DNA of 64,000 nucleotides from assembly GCA_963667425.1 (NCBI GenBank), contig OY763407.1:1302001-1366000 (forward strand), given 5' to 3'. The DNA comes from G963667425 sp963667425 [NCBI: bacterium]. Its GTDB lineage: Bacteria > UBP6 > UBA1177. Shown one piece after another: positions 54,929 through 64,000 of this stretch. The notes beneath the pieces are model-generated. The model was not told where the DNA came from and ran no database searches. It saw nothing but the letters and a program-made list of their open reading frames with translations. The translations under genes were made by a program, and so were the position numbers. The stretch's first letter is position 1. Every line of letters begins with the position of its first letter.

Positions 54929-55840
54929 ATGAAAAAGTTATTTCTTATGCTTATGTTCATTTCATTCTTTTTAGTAACCGGATGTGAGAATGAGACAAAA
55001 AAGCCTGTCAGTGATGCTGATTTGTCTGATATTGAAACTGAACCTAATGAAAACATTAATGATGAATCTGTTTTGCCGGATTTGGAGGAAGATGCTGATT
55101 TAGAAGTTCAGGATACTGACTTTATAACTCAGGATGATGAAGAAAGTGATGATGATGATTTGTCAAATTCTGAAGATGACATCTCTTCTGATGCGGAAAA
55201 TGATATTTTACCTGATGATGATGTTTTATCTTTTTATCCTTCAAGCTGCGCTGAAATTTTAACTTATGATTCAAATGCTGTTGACGGCAACTACACTCTT
55301 TACGCCGAAAATGATTCTTCAAAACCCTGGAACGCATATTGTGCCGATATGAATTCAACTCCCGTGGAGTATCTTCTCCTTGTAAATACAGGAGAAGGCT
55401 ATAACTATTCTTCCTATGTCGCCGGCGGAGGCAGTTCAGGAACTGATGTGACAACTTTATACACTGCAATAAGGATAAATCCTTCCACGTTTATTGTAAC
55501 AACCGGCGATCAGAGATTTGCTGCTTCTTCCAGTGCTGTTACTCAGGGTGGTTCAACTATTCTTTCAATGCCTTATGCTACAGCCAGCGAATGTATACAG
55601 ACTTCAACACCTGAAGCATCAGCAAATGTTGATCTTACAGGCACACCTTTTATTGTGGATGACACATTTTGCAGTGGTGGCAACCAGACAAATGGTGATG
55701 CAGTATTTTCAGCTTCAAATCAGGTAGTTAATATAACCGGCGGAGGTTACTGCGGCTGGACAACTCCATGCCCCGCTCTTTATAATCCCTATAATACAAA
55801 CGGAGCGGACCTTAAACTCTCTTATATATCTAATAATTAG
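54929..55840 (+). CDS. Lipoprotein with acidic tether and GON domain
   Basis: 303 residues. Signal peptide ending FLVTGC (Cys20), a long Asp/Glu tether to about residue 105 (SDADLSDIETEPNENIND, DDEESDDDDLSNSEDD), then a GON-type domain: SCAEIL, DGNYTLYAENDSSKPWNAYC, EYLLLVNTG, TFIVTTGDQRFAASSS and the Cys/Gly-rich end NITGGGYCGWTTPCPALYNPY. GON domains occur in ADAMTS proteases and in bacterial surface proteins; the role is unknown. GGAGG site. Monocistronic. Confidence 0.78.
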   Translation: MKKLFLMLMFISFFLVTGCENETKKPVSDADLSDIETEPNENINDESVLPDLEEDADLEVQDTDFITQDDEESDDDDLSNSEDDISSDAENDILPDDDVLSFYPSSCAEILTYDSNAVDGNYTLYAENDSSKPWNAYCADMNSTPVEYLLLVNTGEGYNYSSYVAGGGSSGTDVTTLYTAIRINPSTFIVTTGDQRFAASSSAVTQGGSTILSMPYATASECIQTSTPEASANVDLTGTPFIVDDTFCSGGNQTNGDAVFSASNQVVNITGGGYCGWTTPCPALYNPYNTNGADLKLSYISNN

Positions 55841-55951
55841 AATGTTTTCTAATAGAAAGTTCTTTTTCTTCTGATTTCATATAAAATTATTTATTTGTAA
55901 GATTTTAACATTTAATATAAAGTATTTTATGTTGTTTTTCTAAGGAGTTTT

Positions 55952-58561
55952 ATGGTAAAAGAAAAATACAAAAAGTTAAAAAATATTTTTTTTAACTTTG
56001 AAAAAGAAAAGCTTATTTGGTTTACCATATATATTTCTTCTATTCTGATTCTGGGAATTTTTATATATGTTGTTATGGGAATTTTCTATGAAGCTCATTT
56101 TAATGAGATTAAAAGACGGGCTTACGATATATTAAAAAATGTTCAGTCAACAGAACCATATCTGACCGATGATGAGTTAAAGGATTATATAAAAAATATA
56201 AAGACTGATAATGATATTTTCAGATATCTGCTTCTGATGAATGAAAAAGGGACAGCTGTTGCTCACAGCAATCCTGCAAGAGTCGGTATGAACTTTTATG
56301 AAGATGGTTTTGGAAAAGTAATTGAAACAGGTAAGAACATTGAACAGATTTATGTAAGAGATATTGAAAACAAATATTCTCCTTTTCATGGAGAAGAGAT
56401 TTTCGATATACTTGTACCTTACTACAATTCTGACGGGAAACTTTCAGGAGCTATCAATGTCGGATTATCTTTAAAAGAGATAAATCATCTTAAGAATTTT
56501 TATCTATGGGCAGCTCTTATTGGTGTTGCCGTGTGGTTTTTAATTGTTTTATTTCTTGCATTTACAAGATTTAGAAAGGTATCGGAAAAAAGAGTTAATG
56601 ATGCATTAAAGCTCTCTTTATCAATCCTGGATACAGCACTTGAATCAACTGCTGATGGAATTCTCATTGTTGCAACAAACGGAAAAGTAACAAAATATAA
56701 TCAGAAATTCCTGGATTTATGGAAAATTCCTCAGAATCTTTTCGGAAATGATGTTGATAATAAATTTCTTGCATATGTTGTTTCTCTGGTAAAAAATCCT
56801 GATCCGTTTCTTGCAAGAGTAATTTATTTATATAATCACCCGGAAGAAACAGATTACGATGAGATTGAGCTTGCTGACGGACGTATTTTTGAAAGATATT
56901 CTCAGCCACATAAAATTGAAAATTCAATTATTGGGAGAGTATGGAGCTTTAGGGATATAACAGGCAGAAAAGAGGCTGAAAGAGAGACAATAGAGGCAAA
57001 AGAGGCTGCTGAAAAAGCAAGTAAAGCCAAATCGGAATTTCTTGCAAATATGAGTCATGAAATAAGAACGCCATTAAATGGAATTATCGGTTTCACGGAA
57101 CTGCTTTTAGATACAAATCTTGATGATATTCAGAGACAGTATGCGGAAAATGTAAATATATCAGGAAAAACATTGCTTGATATTATTAATGATATTCTTG
57201 ATTTCTCAAAAATCGAGGCTGGTATGCTTGAACTCGAAATAATAAGAACAAATATAACAGAACTTGTTGAACAGGTAAGCGATATTATAAAATTTCAGGC
57301 ATCAACTAAAGGTCTTGAGCTTCTTATAAATATTCCACCTGAAATCCCGCAAATAATAGAAACCGACCCTGTCAGATTAAAACAGATTCTGATAAATCTT
57401 CTAAACAATGCTGTAAAATTTACTTCAAAAGGAGAAGTTGAATTATCAGTAAAATTTGAAGATATTGAAAACAATCGTGGGAAATACACATTTACTGTCA
57501 GAGATACAGGAATTGGAATTAAAGAAGAGGATAAATTAAAACTTTTTCAGGCTTTTTCTCAGGCTGATACCTCAACAACACGAAAATTCGGAGGAACCGG
57601 ACTTGGTTTAACTATTTCCAATCTGCTTACTGAAAAAATGGGAGGAGAAATTAAAATAGATAGCGAATTTGGAAAAGGAACCTCTTTTTACTTCACAATA
57701 GAGAGTTCATACAAATTTGCCGATACAAAAGATGAAAAACTGTTAATAAAAAATGTTCTTGTAATAGATGACAATGAAAACAACAGAGTTATTCTTAAAA
57801 ATCATCTGCAGCATTGGGGTATAAACTATACAGGTTGTAATAGCGGAAAAACAGCGCTTGAAATAATTGAGAAAGAAAAATTCGATCTTTTAATAGTGGA
57901 TTATCATATGCCTGAAATGGATGGACTGCAAACTATTGAAGCTATTAAAGAAAAAATGATAAAAAGTTCTGACAGACCTCCTTTAATACTGCTGCACAGC
58001 TCTTCTGACGATAAAAATCTAAGAGATAAATGTAAAACCATGAATATCCGATTCTTTCTTGTAAAGCCTGTGAAAGCGACTGAGCTTTATTATTTCTTAA
58101 AAAACATAAATAGAGAACATCAAATATCCGAATTACAGCAAAAATCCGAAAAATCATCTGAAATGCAGAGAGTTTCAAACATCTCAAAAAAAATACTTAT
58201 AGCTGAAGATGTAAAAATGAATATGCTTTTCATAACAACTCTAATAAAGAAAATCGTACCGGATGTAGAAATCATAGAAGCATTTGATGGAATATCAGCC
58301 GTGACCATATTTACAGAACAAAATCCTGATTTTGTACTTATGGATGTGCAAATGCCTGAAATGGATGGGCTTGAAGCAACAAAAAAAATACGAAATCTTG
58401 AATCATCGTTAAATCGTCACACACCTATTATTGCTCTTACTGCCGGAGCTCTTAAAGAGGAAAAAGATCGTGCATTATCATGTGGAATGGATGATTTTAT
58501 CACTAAACCGATAAATTCAGATAAACTCATGGAAATATTAAAAAAATACGGGATATTGTAA
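55952..58561 (+). CDS. Hybrid sensor histidine kinase with two receiver domains
   Basis: 869 residues. Membrane segments near 28-50 and 180-205 flank an extracytoplasmic sensor domain (dCache/sCache-like, about 50-180). Then a PAS-like domain (about 225-345), HisKA with His369 (MSHEIRTPLNG), HATPase (GTGLGLTISN), receiver 1 with Asp650 (LIVDYHMPEMDG) and receiver 2 with Asp798 (FVLMDVQMPEMDG). A phosphorelay is expected, but no output regulator or HPt protein lies nearby. AAGGAG site. Converges with the GNAT gene. Confidence 0.92.
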   Translation: MVKEKYKKLKNIFFNFEKEKLIWFTIYISSILILGIFIYVVMGIFYEAHFNEIKRRAYDILKNVQSTEPYLTDDELKDYIKNIKTDNDIFRYLLLMNEKGTAVAHSNPARVGMNFYEDGFGKVIETGKNIEQIYVRDIENKYSPFHGEEIFDILVPYYNSDGKLSGAINVGLSLKEINHLKNFYLWAALIGVAVWFLIVLFLAFTRFRKVSEKRVNDALKLSLSILDTALESTADGILIVATNGKVTKYNQKFLDLWKIPQNLFGNDVDNKFLAYVVSLVKNPDPFLARVIYLYNHPEETDYDEIELADGRIFERYSQPHKIENSIIGRVWSFRDITGRKEAERETIEAKEAAEKASKAKSEFLANMSHEIRTPLNGIIGFTELLLDTNLDDIQRQYAENVNISGKTLLDIINDILDFSKIEAGMLELEIIRTNITELVEQVSDIIKFQASTKGLELLINIPPEIPQIIETDPVRLKQILINLLNNAVKFTSKGEVELSVKFEDIENNRGKYTFTVRDTGIGIKEEDKLKLFQAFSQADTSTTRKFGGTGLGLTISNLLTEKMGGEIKIDSEFGKGTSFYFTIESSYKFADTKDEKLLIKNVLVIDDNENNRVILKNHLQHWGINYTGCNSGKTALEIIEKEKFDLLIVDYHMPEMDGLQTIEAIKEKMIKSSDRPPLILLHSSSDDKNLRDKCKTMNIRFFLVKPVKATELYYFLKNINREHQISELQQKSEKSSEMQRVSNISKKILIAEDVKMNMLFITTLIKKIVPDVEIIEAFDGISAVTIFTEQNPDFVLMDVQMPEMDGLEATKKIRNLESSLNRHTPIIALTAGALKEEKDRALSCGMDDFITKPINSDKLMEILKKYGIL

Positions 58562-58565
58562 CCGG

Positions 58566-59075
58566 CTATATTATCAGCTTCTCATAGGCAAGTCTTTCAT
58601 TGCCGTCTTTGAGATATATTACTCCGCAATAAGTATAACCGCTTTTTAATATGAGATTTCTCATTGTAACATTATCTTTGTGTGTATCGACTCGCACTGA
58701 TTTCTGACTATTTAATTGACATAACTTTTCAATTTCAGAAAAGAGATATGTTCCCAGACCTTTTCCTTTAAATTTATCGGAAACTGTTATGCGATGTATT
58801 GTTCCATATTTTTCGGTTTCTAAAAGCCATTTTCCGTTATATATCTTTATATAGGTTTCTTCTTCTCTGAATGTAAGAACAAAGGTTCCTGCAATTTCAT
58901 TTTCATTTAAAACAATATATGATTCACCGTTTTTTATATCATTTTCTATTACAAAAATGTCAGGATAACCATTCTGCCACTGATTTACCGAATTTTTTTT
59001 AAGGAAAGCGGATGCTTCTGAAAACATTGTCATAAGAAAAGGAATATCTTTAGTTTGAGTTTTTACTATTTTCAA
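58566..59075 (-). CDS. GNAT-family acetyltransferase
   Basis: 169 residues. The GNAT acetyl-CoA motif is clear (VSDKFKGKGLGTYLFSEIEKL), with the preceding strand (TIHRITV) and the final NVTMRNLILKSGYTYCGVIYL. Start TTG three bases after the pdxA stop region, so probably cotranscribed with pdxA. Substrate unknown; it could act on a small amine or on a protein. Confidence 0.82.
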   Translation of the reverse strand: MKIVKTQTKDIPFLMTMFSEASAFLKKNSVNQWQNGYPDIFVIENDIKNGESYIVLNENEIAGTFVLTFREEETYIKIYNGKWLLETEKYGTIHRITVSDKFKGKGLGTYLFSEIEKLCQLNSQKSVRVDTHKDNVTMRNLILKSGYTYCGVIYLKDGNERLAYEKLII

Positions 59076-59077
59076 GA

Positions 59078-60010
59078 TTAGCTCATCATTTCTAATGCCC
59101 AGCTTACAGCTGTTTCAAAACTTTGTGTAGAGGCAAGTCCTTTTCCCGCTATATCAAATGCTGTTCCATGGTCAACGGATGTTCTTATTATTGAAAGCCC
59201 TGCTGTAACGTTTACTCCGTCATCAAAATGGATAAGTTTTAACGGTGCTAAGCCCTGATCATGATAACATGAGACCATTATATCAACATTTTCCCTTAAT
59301 CCTTTAACAAACATTGTATCTGCAGGGAATGGTCCTTTTAGATTTATTCCGCTATGCTGAAGCTTTTTTATGGCCGGAATTATTATGTCGTTTTCTTCTG
59401 TTCCTATAACACCATTTTCACCTGCATGTGGATTTAATCCTGCAATCCATATTTCAGGCTTTACTTTCTTCCAGCCTGAAAACCATTTATTAATTATATT
59501 TATCTGTTTTATGATGAGCTCTTCTGTAATAGCTGATGAAACTTCTTTTATTGAAATATGTCTTGTAAGGGTAAGAACTTTCATTCTTTTACCACCAAGT
59601 ATCATGGAAATGTCATCATCACTTTTTCTATCAAGATGAGCAAGCGTTTCTGTATGTCCTTTAAAGTTTTTATACGTCATTGCCACAGCTTCTTTCGAAA
59701 GAGGAAGCGTCACCAGCGGAATATTACTGTTTTTTGCATATTTCCAGCCTTCACATAGTGCATTGTAGGCAGATTTTCCAGCTTCGGCTGTAACTTTGGA
59801 TATTTCAGGCATATAATTTCCGCCAATATCCTCAACTTCAAATGAATATGGAATTTTATAGAAACTGCTCCAGAAATCAATTGCCGTTTTATCAGCAAAA
59901 AGAATAAAATCCTGTAATTTGTTTTTCGCAGCATATTTAAGAATTATCTCGGCTGATATCCCATTCGGATCACCGAGTGTAACAGCATATCTGAAGTTTA
60001 ACGGAGTCAT
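59078..60010 (-). CDS. pdxA: 4-hydroxythreonine-4-phosphate dehydrogenase (PdxA family)
   Basis: 310 residues, close to the family length. Motifs are the N-terminal VTLGDPNGISAEII (usually GDPxGIGPE; Gly-Pro is replaced by Ser-Ala), the metal-binding His in KGHTETLAH, the second His cluster in MVSCYHDQGLAPLKL, and the C-terminal VNVTAGLSIIRTSVDHGTAFDIAGKG. It catalyses the NAD-dependent step of pyridoxal phosphate synthesis. A PdxA2-type paralogue acting on a sugar acid is possible. Starts four bases after the TPR gene stop. Confidence 0.88.
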   Translation of the reverse strand: MTPLNFRYAVTLGDPNGISAEIILKYAAKNKLQDFILFADKTAIDFWSSFYKIPYSFEVEDIGGNYMPEISKVTAEAGKSAYNALCEGWKYAKNSNIPLVTLPLSKEAVAMTYKNFKGHTETLAHLDRKSDDDISMILGGKRMKVLTLTRHISIKEVSSAITEELIIKQINIINKWFSGWKKVKPEIWIAGLNPHAGENGVIGTEENDIIIPAIKKLQHSGINLKGPFPADTMFVKGLRENVDIMVSCYHDQGLAPLKLIHFDDGVNVTAGLSIIRTSVDHGTAFDIAGKGLASTQSFETAVSWALEMMS

Positions 60011-60013
60011 TTT

Positions 60014-63000
60014 TTATTGTTTGCTACCATTTTTGATAAAATATATTTCATCATTTATCATCTTTTTTTCTGCATCATCATCAACATATTTCAGATAGCT
60101 GTTGAAGTAGTTTATAGCTTTCTCCGGTTCTTTCATTTCTTTATATATATATGCCAGACTTTTATATGCACTTCTGTCTTTAGGATTTGCAGAGATACTC
60201 TTAAGAAAATATTCTCTTGCAAGTTCTACTTTATTATCATCATAATAGATTCTTGCAATATAGTTATATGATTCCTTATCACCGTTTGCAGCAGCTTTTT
60301 TGAAATATTTTACAGCTTCAGGCATATTTTTTGTTCTGTAGTAACATTCAGCCATTTCTCTGTAGGCATGTCTCAAAAGTTTAGGATATTTTTGTATTTT
60401 CTTGAAATTCTTAAGCGCTTCCTCATAGTTATCAAGATTTTTATAAATTATACCCTGTAAAAGAACTATATACGGATTTCTGCTGTCAAGTTTTGCCGCT
60501 TCCTGTATTTTTTCGACAGCACTCTTGTAATCTGATTTCTTTATGAGAATCCTTGCATGAAGAATATAGCTTTCAGCATCTTTTATATTATATGTAATTG
60601 CAGTTTCAACAGCTTTCTCAGCATTTTCATAATCTTTCATTTCATAATATATTTCACCCTGCATTCTATAAAGTTCAGCAAGAGATGATTTCATTGATAT
60701 TGCATTTTCAATGAATGTCAGTGCTTTTGCATAATCACCAAGCTCAAAATAAGCTTCCGCAAGAACCTGCATCTGACGGAAATCTTTATTATCAGCTTCT
60801 TTTTCTTCTTTATAAAGAGCTATCGTTTCTTTATATTTTTTCTCTTTATTATATGATTTTGCAAGCATTATCTTGAATTCATAGCTGGAAGGTTCAAGCT
60901 CATATGCTTTCTTAAAAAATCTTACGGATGAATCATATTTCTTTTCATTGAACATTAAAAGTCCATAAAAATATGATGAAAGCGGGTCATTATCATCATT
61001 TTTAGTAAGAGCGGTTTTAAGTTCAGATAATGCTTTGGAATTATTGTTCATCATAAGAGAAAGGACACCTTGTGTAAGATGCGAATGATATGAATCTTCC
61101 ATTTCTTTTGGTATTTTTGTAAGAAAATCTGAAATAGATTCCGTTTTGCCATCTTTATAGAAAATATATACAGATTTTATATACGGAGCAGGAATTGCAG
61201 GGTTCATTGCTATTGCTTTTGAATAATATTTAACAGCTCCATCATACTTACCAAGCTTATTAAGAATATCTCCCATTGCTATCATAAGCTTTGGATCATC
61301 AATTTTCTTATCATCAATTTTAAGAAGCTCAACATAAGCTTTATCATATGCACGCTGAAGTAAAAGAGTTTCTGTTTTTCCCATCAGTGCATGGATATTA
61401 CCTGAATCTTTTGCTATTACCTGATCATAATATTTAAGAGCTTCATCAAATCTCGTCATATCTCTGTAAGTATCAGCGATACCTGCAACGTACATATAAT
61501 TAGAAGGTTCTATTTCAACTGCATTGCGATATCTTGCCGCTGCAGAATCATAATCACGATTTTTCCTGAACAGAGAACCACTGTATGCAAAAATCATAGC
61601 TCTTTCTTCAGGTGCATTTGCAGATGTTTTCTTGATTCCGTCTTCAATAAGTGTAAATGCTGATTCTGAATCATCTTTTACAGTAATAAGCATATCACTC
61701 TTAAAAACATATGCCTTCACATAAGCAGGATTTATATCGATTGCTTTATTTGAGAATGCAAGAGCAGCATCAATATCTCCTATTTTTAACTTTGCAGAAG
61801 CAACAGCAAGCGCAAGTTTTGCACTTCCGGCAGACGAATGAATGAAACCGGTATTGTAAAATTTAGCTGCCTCTTCATAGTTGGCAGATTTTTCAGCACA
61901 CTTGCCTAAAAGATAAAACACCTCATCATCATTCTTTTCCTGCTGTGGTTTTAAGATATTGTTGACTGTATTACAATCTCCTTTTACCAAAGCAATAACA
62001 GCTTCAGCCTTTAATATATCAATATTTTCTCCTGAGCCTGATGTCTGTTTAAGTTCTGCAAGTTCCTCTTCTGTTTTTGCAAATTCTTCAACCTTATAAT
62101 TATAGGAAATAAAAAGGTTCATTTTTACCTGAATATCAAGTCCTTTGACTCTTGGAGGAATCTCTGCACCTGACATATATCTTTTAAGAACACCTAGCGC
62201 TTTACGGTAATTAACAATATTATCCATAAGAAGAGAAGCTCTAACATCATTAAGAGTTCCTGTCACTTCGGCATTTACTGTATTTATTTTTTCAGCTTTT
62301 TTGGTTTTTCCCATCATCCTTGGCTGATACACAAGTTTGTAACCAAGATATCCAACAGAAGCAACAAGTACAAACACAACAAAAATTCTAAGGAAATTAT
62401 TTCTTTTATAGTACTTTCTTATTTTTTGATCAGTTCTTGACGGTTTTGCGACCTTTTTCTTTCCCTTTTTTACTTCTTCTTTTTTTACATCTTCATTCTT
62501 CTGAGCTTCTTTTTTTGTTTCGGCATAACTTTTTCTTTCCATAACCACGCCGAGTTTCTGTTTATTGTTTTGTACATTATCAGAAACATTACCTGAATCT
62601 GACATTGTGGTATCACCAAAAGAAAACTCTTTAGGTTGTGCAAAATTACTGTTTGGCTTTGAAGCAGAATTTTCATTTTCACTATTAGTTTCAGAGTCAT
62701 CCTCTTCTATTTTTACAGGAGCTACATCTACTTCTTCAAGCAGAGAAGATTCGCCTCTGGAAAGCCGTCCTTCAAGATTGCCAAGTATATCATCCTGTGA
62801 AAAATCATTTTTTTCGCCCATAGGCTTTTCTATGTCTTCTCTTTCACTGAAAAGAGCTTTTATAAACTCTTTATCATCTTCTATAGTATTTACATTAGAG
62901 GTTTCTGAAGGTTCTGAAAAATCATTTTTTAAAGAATTCTTTTCAGAGACAGGAGATTCAGTAAAAACTGTGGATTCAAAAACCTCTGTAGCATTATCTA

Positions 63001-63274
63001 TTCTTGTTTCAGCATAAGAATCATTAGTTTCTATATTAAATGTTCCATCATTACCTAAATCATCAAAAAGTTCATCAAGTACATCGTCTGAAGAATTTAT
63101 CTCATCCATGTTTCTTGTTATTTCAAAACTAACCTCTTCAGTTGGTTTTGTTTCATTACCGCCAGCCGTAAATTCGGCATCACATGCAGAACATTTTACA
63201 AGAAGCCCCTCTGAAGGAACCTGTTCATCTTTAATGTTATATGCTTTTCCACATTGAGGACAGATAACTTTCAT
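60014..63274 (-). CDS. Zinc-ribbon, transmembrane, TPR-rich protein
   Basis: 1086 residues. An N-terminal MJ0042-type zinc ribbon (VICPQCGKAYNIKDEQVP and VKCSACDAEF) is followed by a 250-residue acidic, low-complexity region, a basic segment (KKGKKKVAKPSRTDQKIRKYYKRN), one membrane segment (FLRIFVVFVLVASVGYLGYKL, near 298-318) and then about 20 TPR repeats to the end (for example YNEAKKFYNTGF-like and AALAFSNKAIDINPAYVKAY). The zinc ribbon and acidic arm face the cytoplasm and the TPR scaffold faces the periplasm. Such proteins are frequent in deltaproteobacteria and Myxococcota. It follows the cyclic-nucleotide-binding gene by 26 bases. Confidence 0.85.
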   Translation of the reverse strand: MKVICPQCGKAYNIKDEQVPSEGLLVKCSACDAEFTAGGNETKPTEEVSFEITRNMDEINSSDDVLDELFDDLGNDGTFNIETNDSYAETRIDNATEVFESTVFTESPVSEKNSLKNDFSEPSETSNVNTIEDDKEFIKALFSEREDIEKPMGEKNDFSQDDILGNLEGRLSRGESSLLEEVDVAPVKIEEDDSETNSENENSASKPNSNFAQPKEFSFGDTTMSDSGNVSDNVQNNKQKLGVVMERKSYAETKKEAQKNEDVKKEEVKKGKKKVAKPSRTDQKIRKYYKRNNFLRIFVVFVLVASVGYLGYKLVYQPRMMGKTKKAEKINTVNAEVTGTLNDVRASLLMDNIVNYRKALGVLKRYMSGAEIPPRVKGLDIQVKMNLFISYNYKVEEFAKTEEELAELKQTSGSGENIDILKAEAVIALVKGDCNTVNNILKPQQEKNDDEVFYLLGKCAEKSANYEEAAKFYNTGFIHSSAGSAKLALAVASAKLKIGDIDAALAFSNKAIDINPAYVKAYVFKSDMLITVKDDSESAFTLIEDGIKKTSANAPEERAMIFAYSGSLFRKNRDYDSAAARYRNAVEIEPSNYMYVAGIADTYRDMTRFDEALKYYDQVIAKDSGNIHALMGKTETLLLQRAYDKAYVELLKIDDKKIDDPKLMIAMGDILNKLGKYDGAVKYYSKAIAMNPAIPAPYIKSVYIFYKDGKTESISDFLTKIPKEMEDSYHSHLTQGVLSLMMNNNSKALSELKTALTKNDDNDPLSSYFYGLLMFNEKKYDSSVRFFKKAYELEPSSYEFKIMLAKSYNKEKKYKETIALYKEEKEADNKDFRQMQVLAEAYFELGDYAKALTFIENAISMKSSLAELYRMQGEIYYEMKDYENAEKAVETAITYNIKDAESYILHARILIKKSDYKSAVEKIQEAAKLDSRNPYIVLLQGIIYKNLDNYEEALKNFKKIQKYPKLLRHAYREMAECYYRTKNMPEAVKYFKKAAANGDKESYNYIARIYYDDNKVELAREYFLKSISANPKDRSAYKSLAYIYKEMKEPEKAINYFNSYLKYVDDDAEKKMINDEIYFIKNGSKQ

Positions 63275-63300
63275 ATTTTCACCCTGTTAAATAAAATAAT

Positions 63301-63936
63301 CTATAACCACCATGAAGGGATACCGGCTGTACCAAGTCCTTTCTGCTGTCCTGGAAGGAGTTCAGTATACTTTTCTACGGAATACAATGAAATAAGATGT
63401 CTGACCCCTTCTCTGTCAAGCACTTTAACCATTGTTCCATCAAACATTATTATTTCACTATCCATATTTTCTATAATTTTTTTGATTTCGGAAATTTTTA
63501 TGCCAGTTTCGGTAGCTAAAGAAACAATAGATGTAATGCCATCCATTCCTGCACCAGTTCCGAAACATAAATTTTCAAGTGATTCAAGAAAACGCATCTG
63601 AAAATTACGGTTCTTTGTAACATCACATGAAGATGATGCAAGTGCAACTGATTTTGTGAAAATTCTCAGTGCTGAATCTCTGTGAGAATCAATAAATGAA
63701 TCCAGTTCACTTTCTATATATGATTCCGTAACAGTTTCAACTACAGCAGTAGCTGTATATTCAGCCATTTTTTCTGTAAAAACTCCTTCTTCACCAAAGA
63801 AATCTCCATCAGAAAGAAAAAAAGAAGTATCATTTCTTTCTATTTTTACAGACCCTTTGGCAATATAATAAAGAAAACCTGAAACAAAACCTTCTCTTAT
63901 TATAGTCTCTCCTGAACGAAATATATTTTTCTGCAT
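63301..63936 (-). CDS. Cyclic-nucleotide-binding domain protein
   Basis: 211 residues. The N-terminal cNMP-binding beta roll is visible (IFRSGETIIREGFVSGFLYYIAKGSVKIER, DGDFFGEEGVF, with the Gly-Glu expected in the phosphate-binding cassette). The C-terminal part (about 120-211) is helical but has no obvious Crp-type recognition helix, although VSLATETGIKISEIKKII could be a helix-turn-helix fragment. Probably a regulator or adaptor. It starts three bases after the stop of the preceding partial gene. Confidence 0.78.
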   Translation of the reverse strand: MQKNIFRSGETIIREGFVSGFLYYIAKGSVKIERNDTSFFLSDGDFFGEEGVFTEKMAEYTATAVVETVTESYIESELDSFIDSHRDSALRIFTKSVALASSSCDVTKNRNFQMRFLESLENLCFGTGAGMDGITSIVSLATETGIKISEIKKIIENMDSEIIMFDGTMVKVLDREGVRHLISLYSVEKYTELLPGQQKGLGTAGIPSWWL

Positions 63937-63939
63937 ATC

Positions 63940-64000
63940 TTAGTTATTATCCAATTTTTTATTTATAATATCGGCAAATTCGGAACATGTTTCAATTTTA
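63940..64000 (-). CDS. 3' end of a gene continuing beyond the window
   Basis: The last 19 codons of a minus-strand frame (reading KIETCSEFADIINKKLDNN and stop TAA) reach the right edge. They end three bases before the cyclic-nucleotide-binding gene start, so the two are probably in one operon. No family can be told from this tail. Confidence 0.6.
   Translation of the reverse strand, partial: KIETCSEFADIINKKLDNN

Overview
The window is low-GC, densely coded bacterial DNA with mostly minus-strand genes in tight operons. Several traits point to a Gram-negative diderm: a TamA/TamB pair, many lipoproteins whose acylated Cys is followed by an Asp/Glu-rich tether, Cys-rich modules of the CGxDGCGGxCGxC type, a CarD-like factor and a zinc-ribbon/TPR membrane protein. 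This combination is familiar from uncultured deltaproteobacterial or Myxococcota-like lineages. That placement is inference; the window contains no rRNA or other decisive marker.

Layout. 1-6 kb: TamA-like and TamB-like envelope genes and a tRNA-Gly(CCC) with its own promoter. 6-13 kb: a lipoprotein and a secreted serine protease with calcium-binding repeats, whose 5' end is cut off by an IS3-type element. 13-27 kb: housekeeping genes (dus, ymdB, rny, fau, an acyl-activating/acyltransferase fusion, a lipoprotein-like peptide deformylase, a CarD factor, a radical SAM fusion, a U32 protein, two flavoproteins). 28-34 kb: small unknowns, a His-rich ABC system probably handling a divalent metal, a LURP-one/scramblase-like protein, a frameshifted DUF3795 gene and a gene remnant with 21-bp repeats.

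34.2-40.5 kb is the most interesting part. It is a complete one-operon class 2 type V CRISPR-Cas locus in the order effector-cas4-cas1-cas2-leader-array, all on the minus strand. The repeat has the Cas12a-type 3' end, but the 1157-residue effector has a four-Cys zinc ribbon between RuvC-II and RuvC-III and only about 124 residues between the catalytic Glu and the last Asp. Canonical Cas12a has a large Nuc domain there. This is the architecture reported for Cas12a2, the RNA-triggered, collateral-nuclease, abortive-infection relative of Cas12a. Here it appears with its own adaptation genes and no Cas12a beside it in the window.

40.7-64 kb: EFR1-type flavodoxin/ferredoxin and a VOC protein, a 975-residue modular Cys-rich lipoprotein, a propeller-transmembrane-AraC regulator, a clean IS1202-type insertion with a 17-bp target duplication, an ankyrin lipoprotein, a glycosidase-like lipoprotein, an IS3 orfA remnant, a flotillin/NfeD pair, a GON-domain lipoprotein, a hybrid histidine kinase, a GNAT, PdxA, a zinc-ribbon/TPR protein and a cyclic-nucleotide-binding protein.

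All family assignments come from reading motifs by eye; no database search was run.
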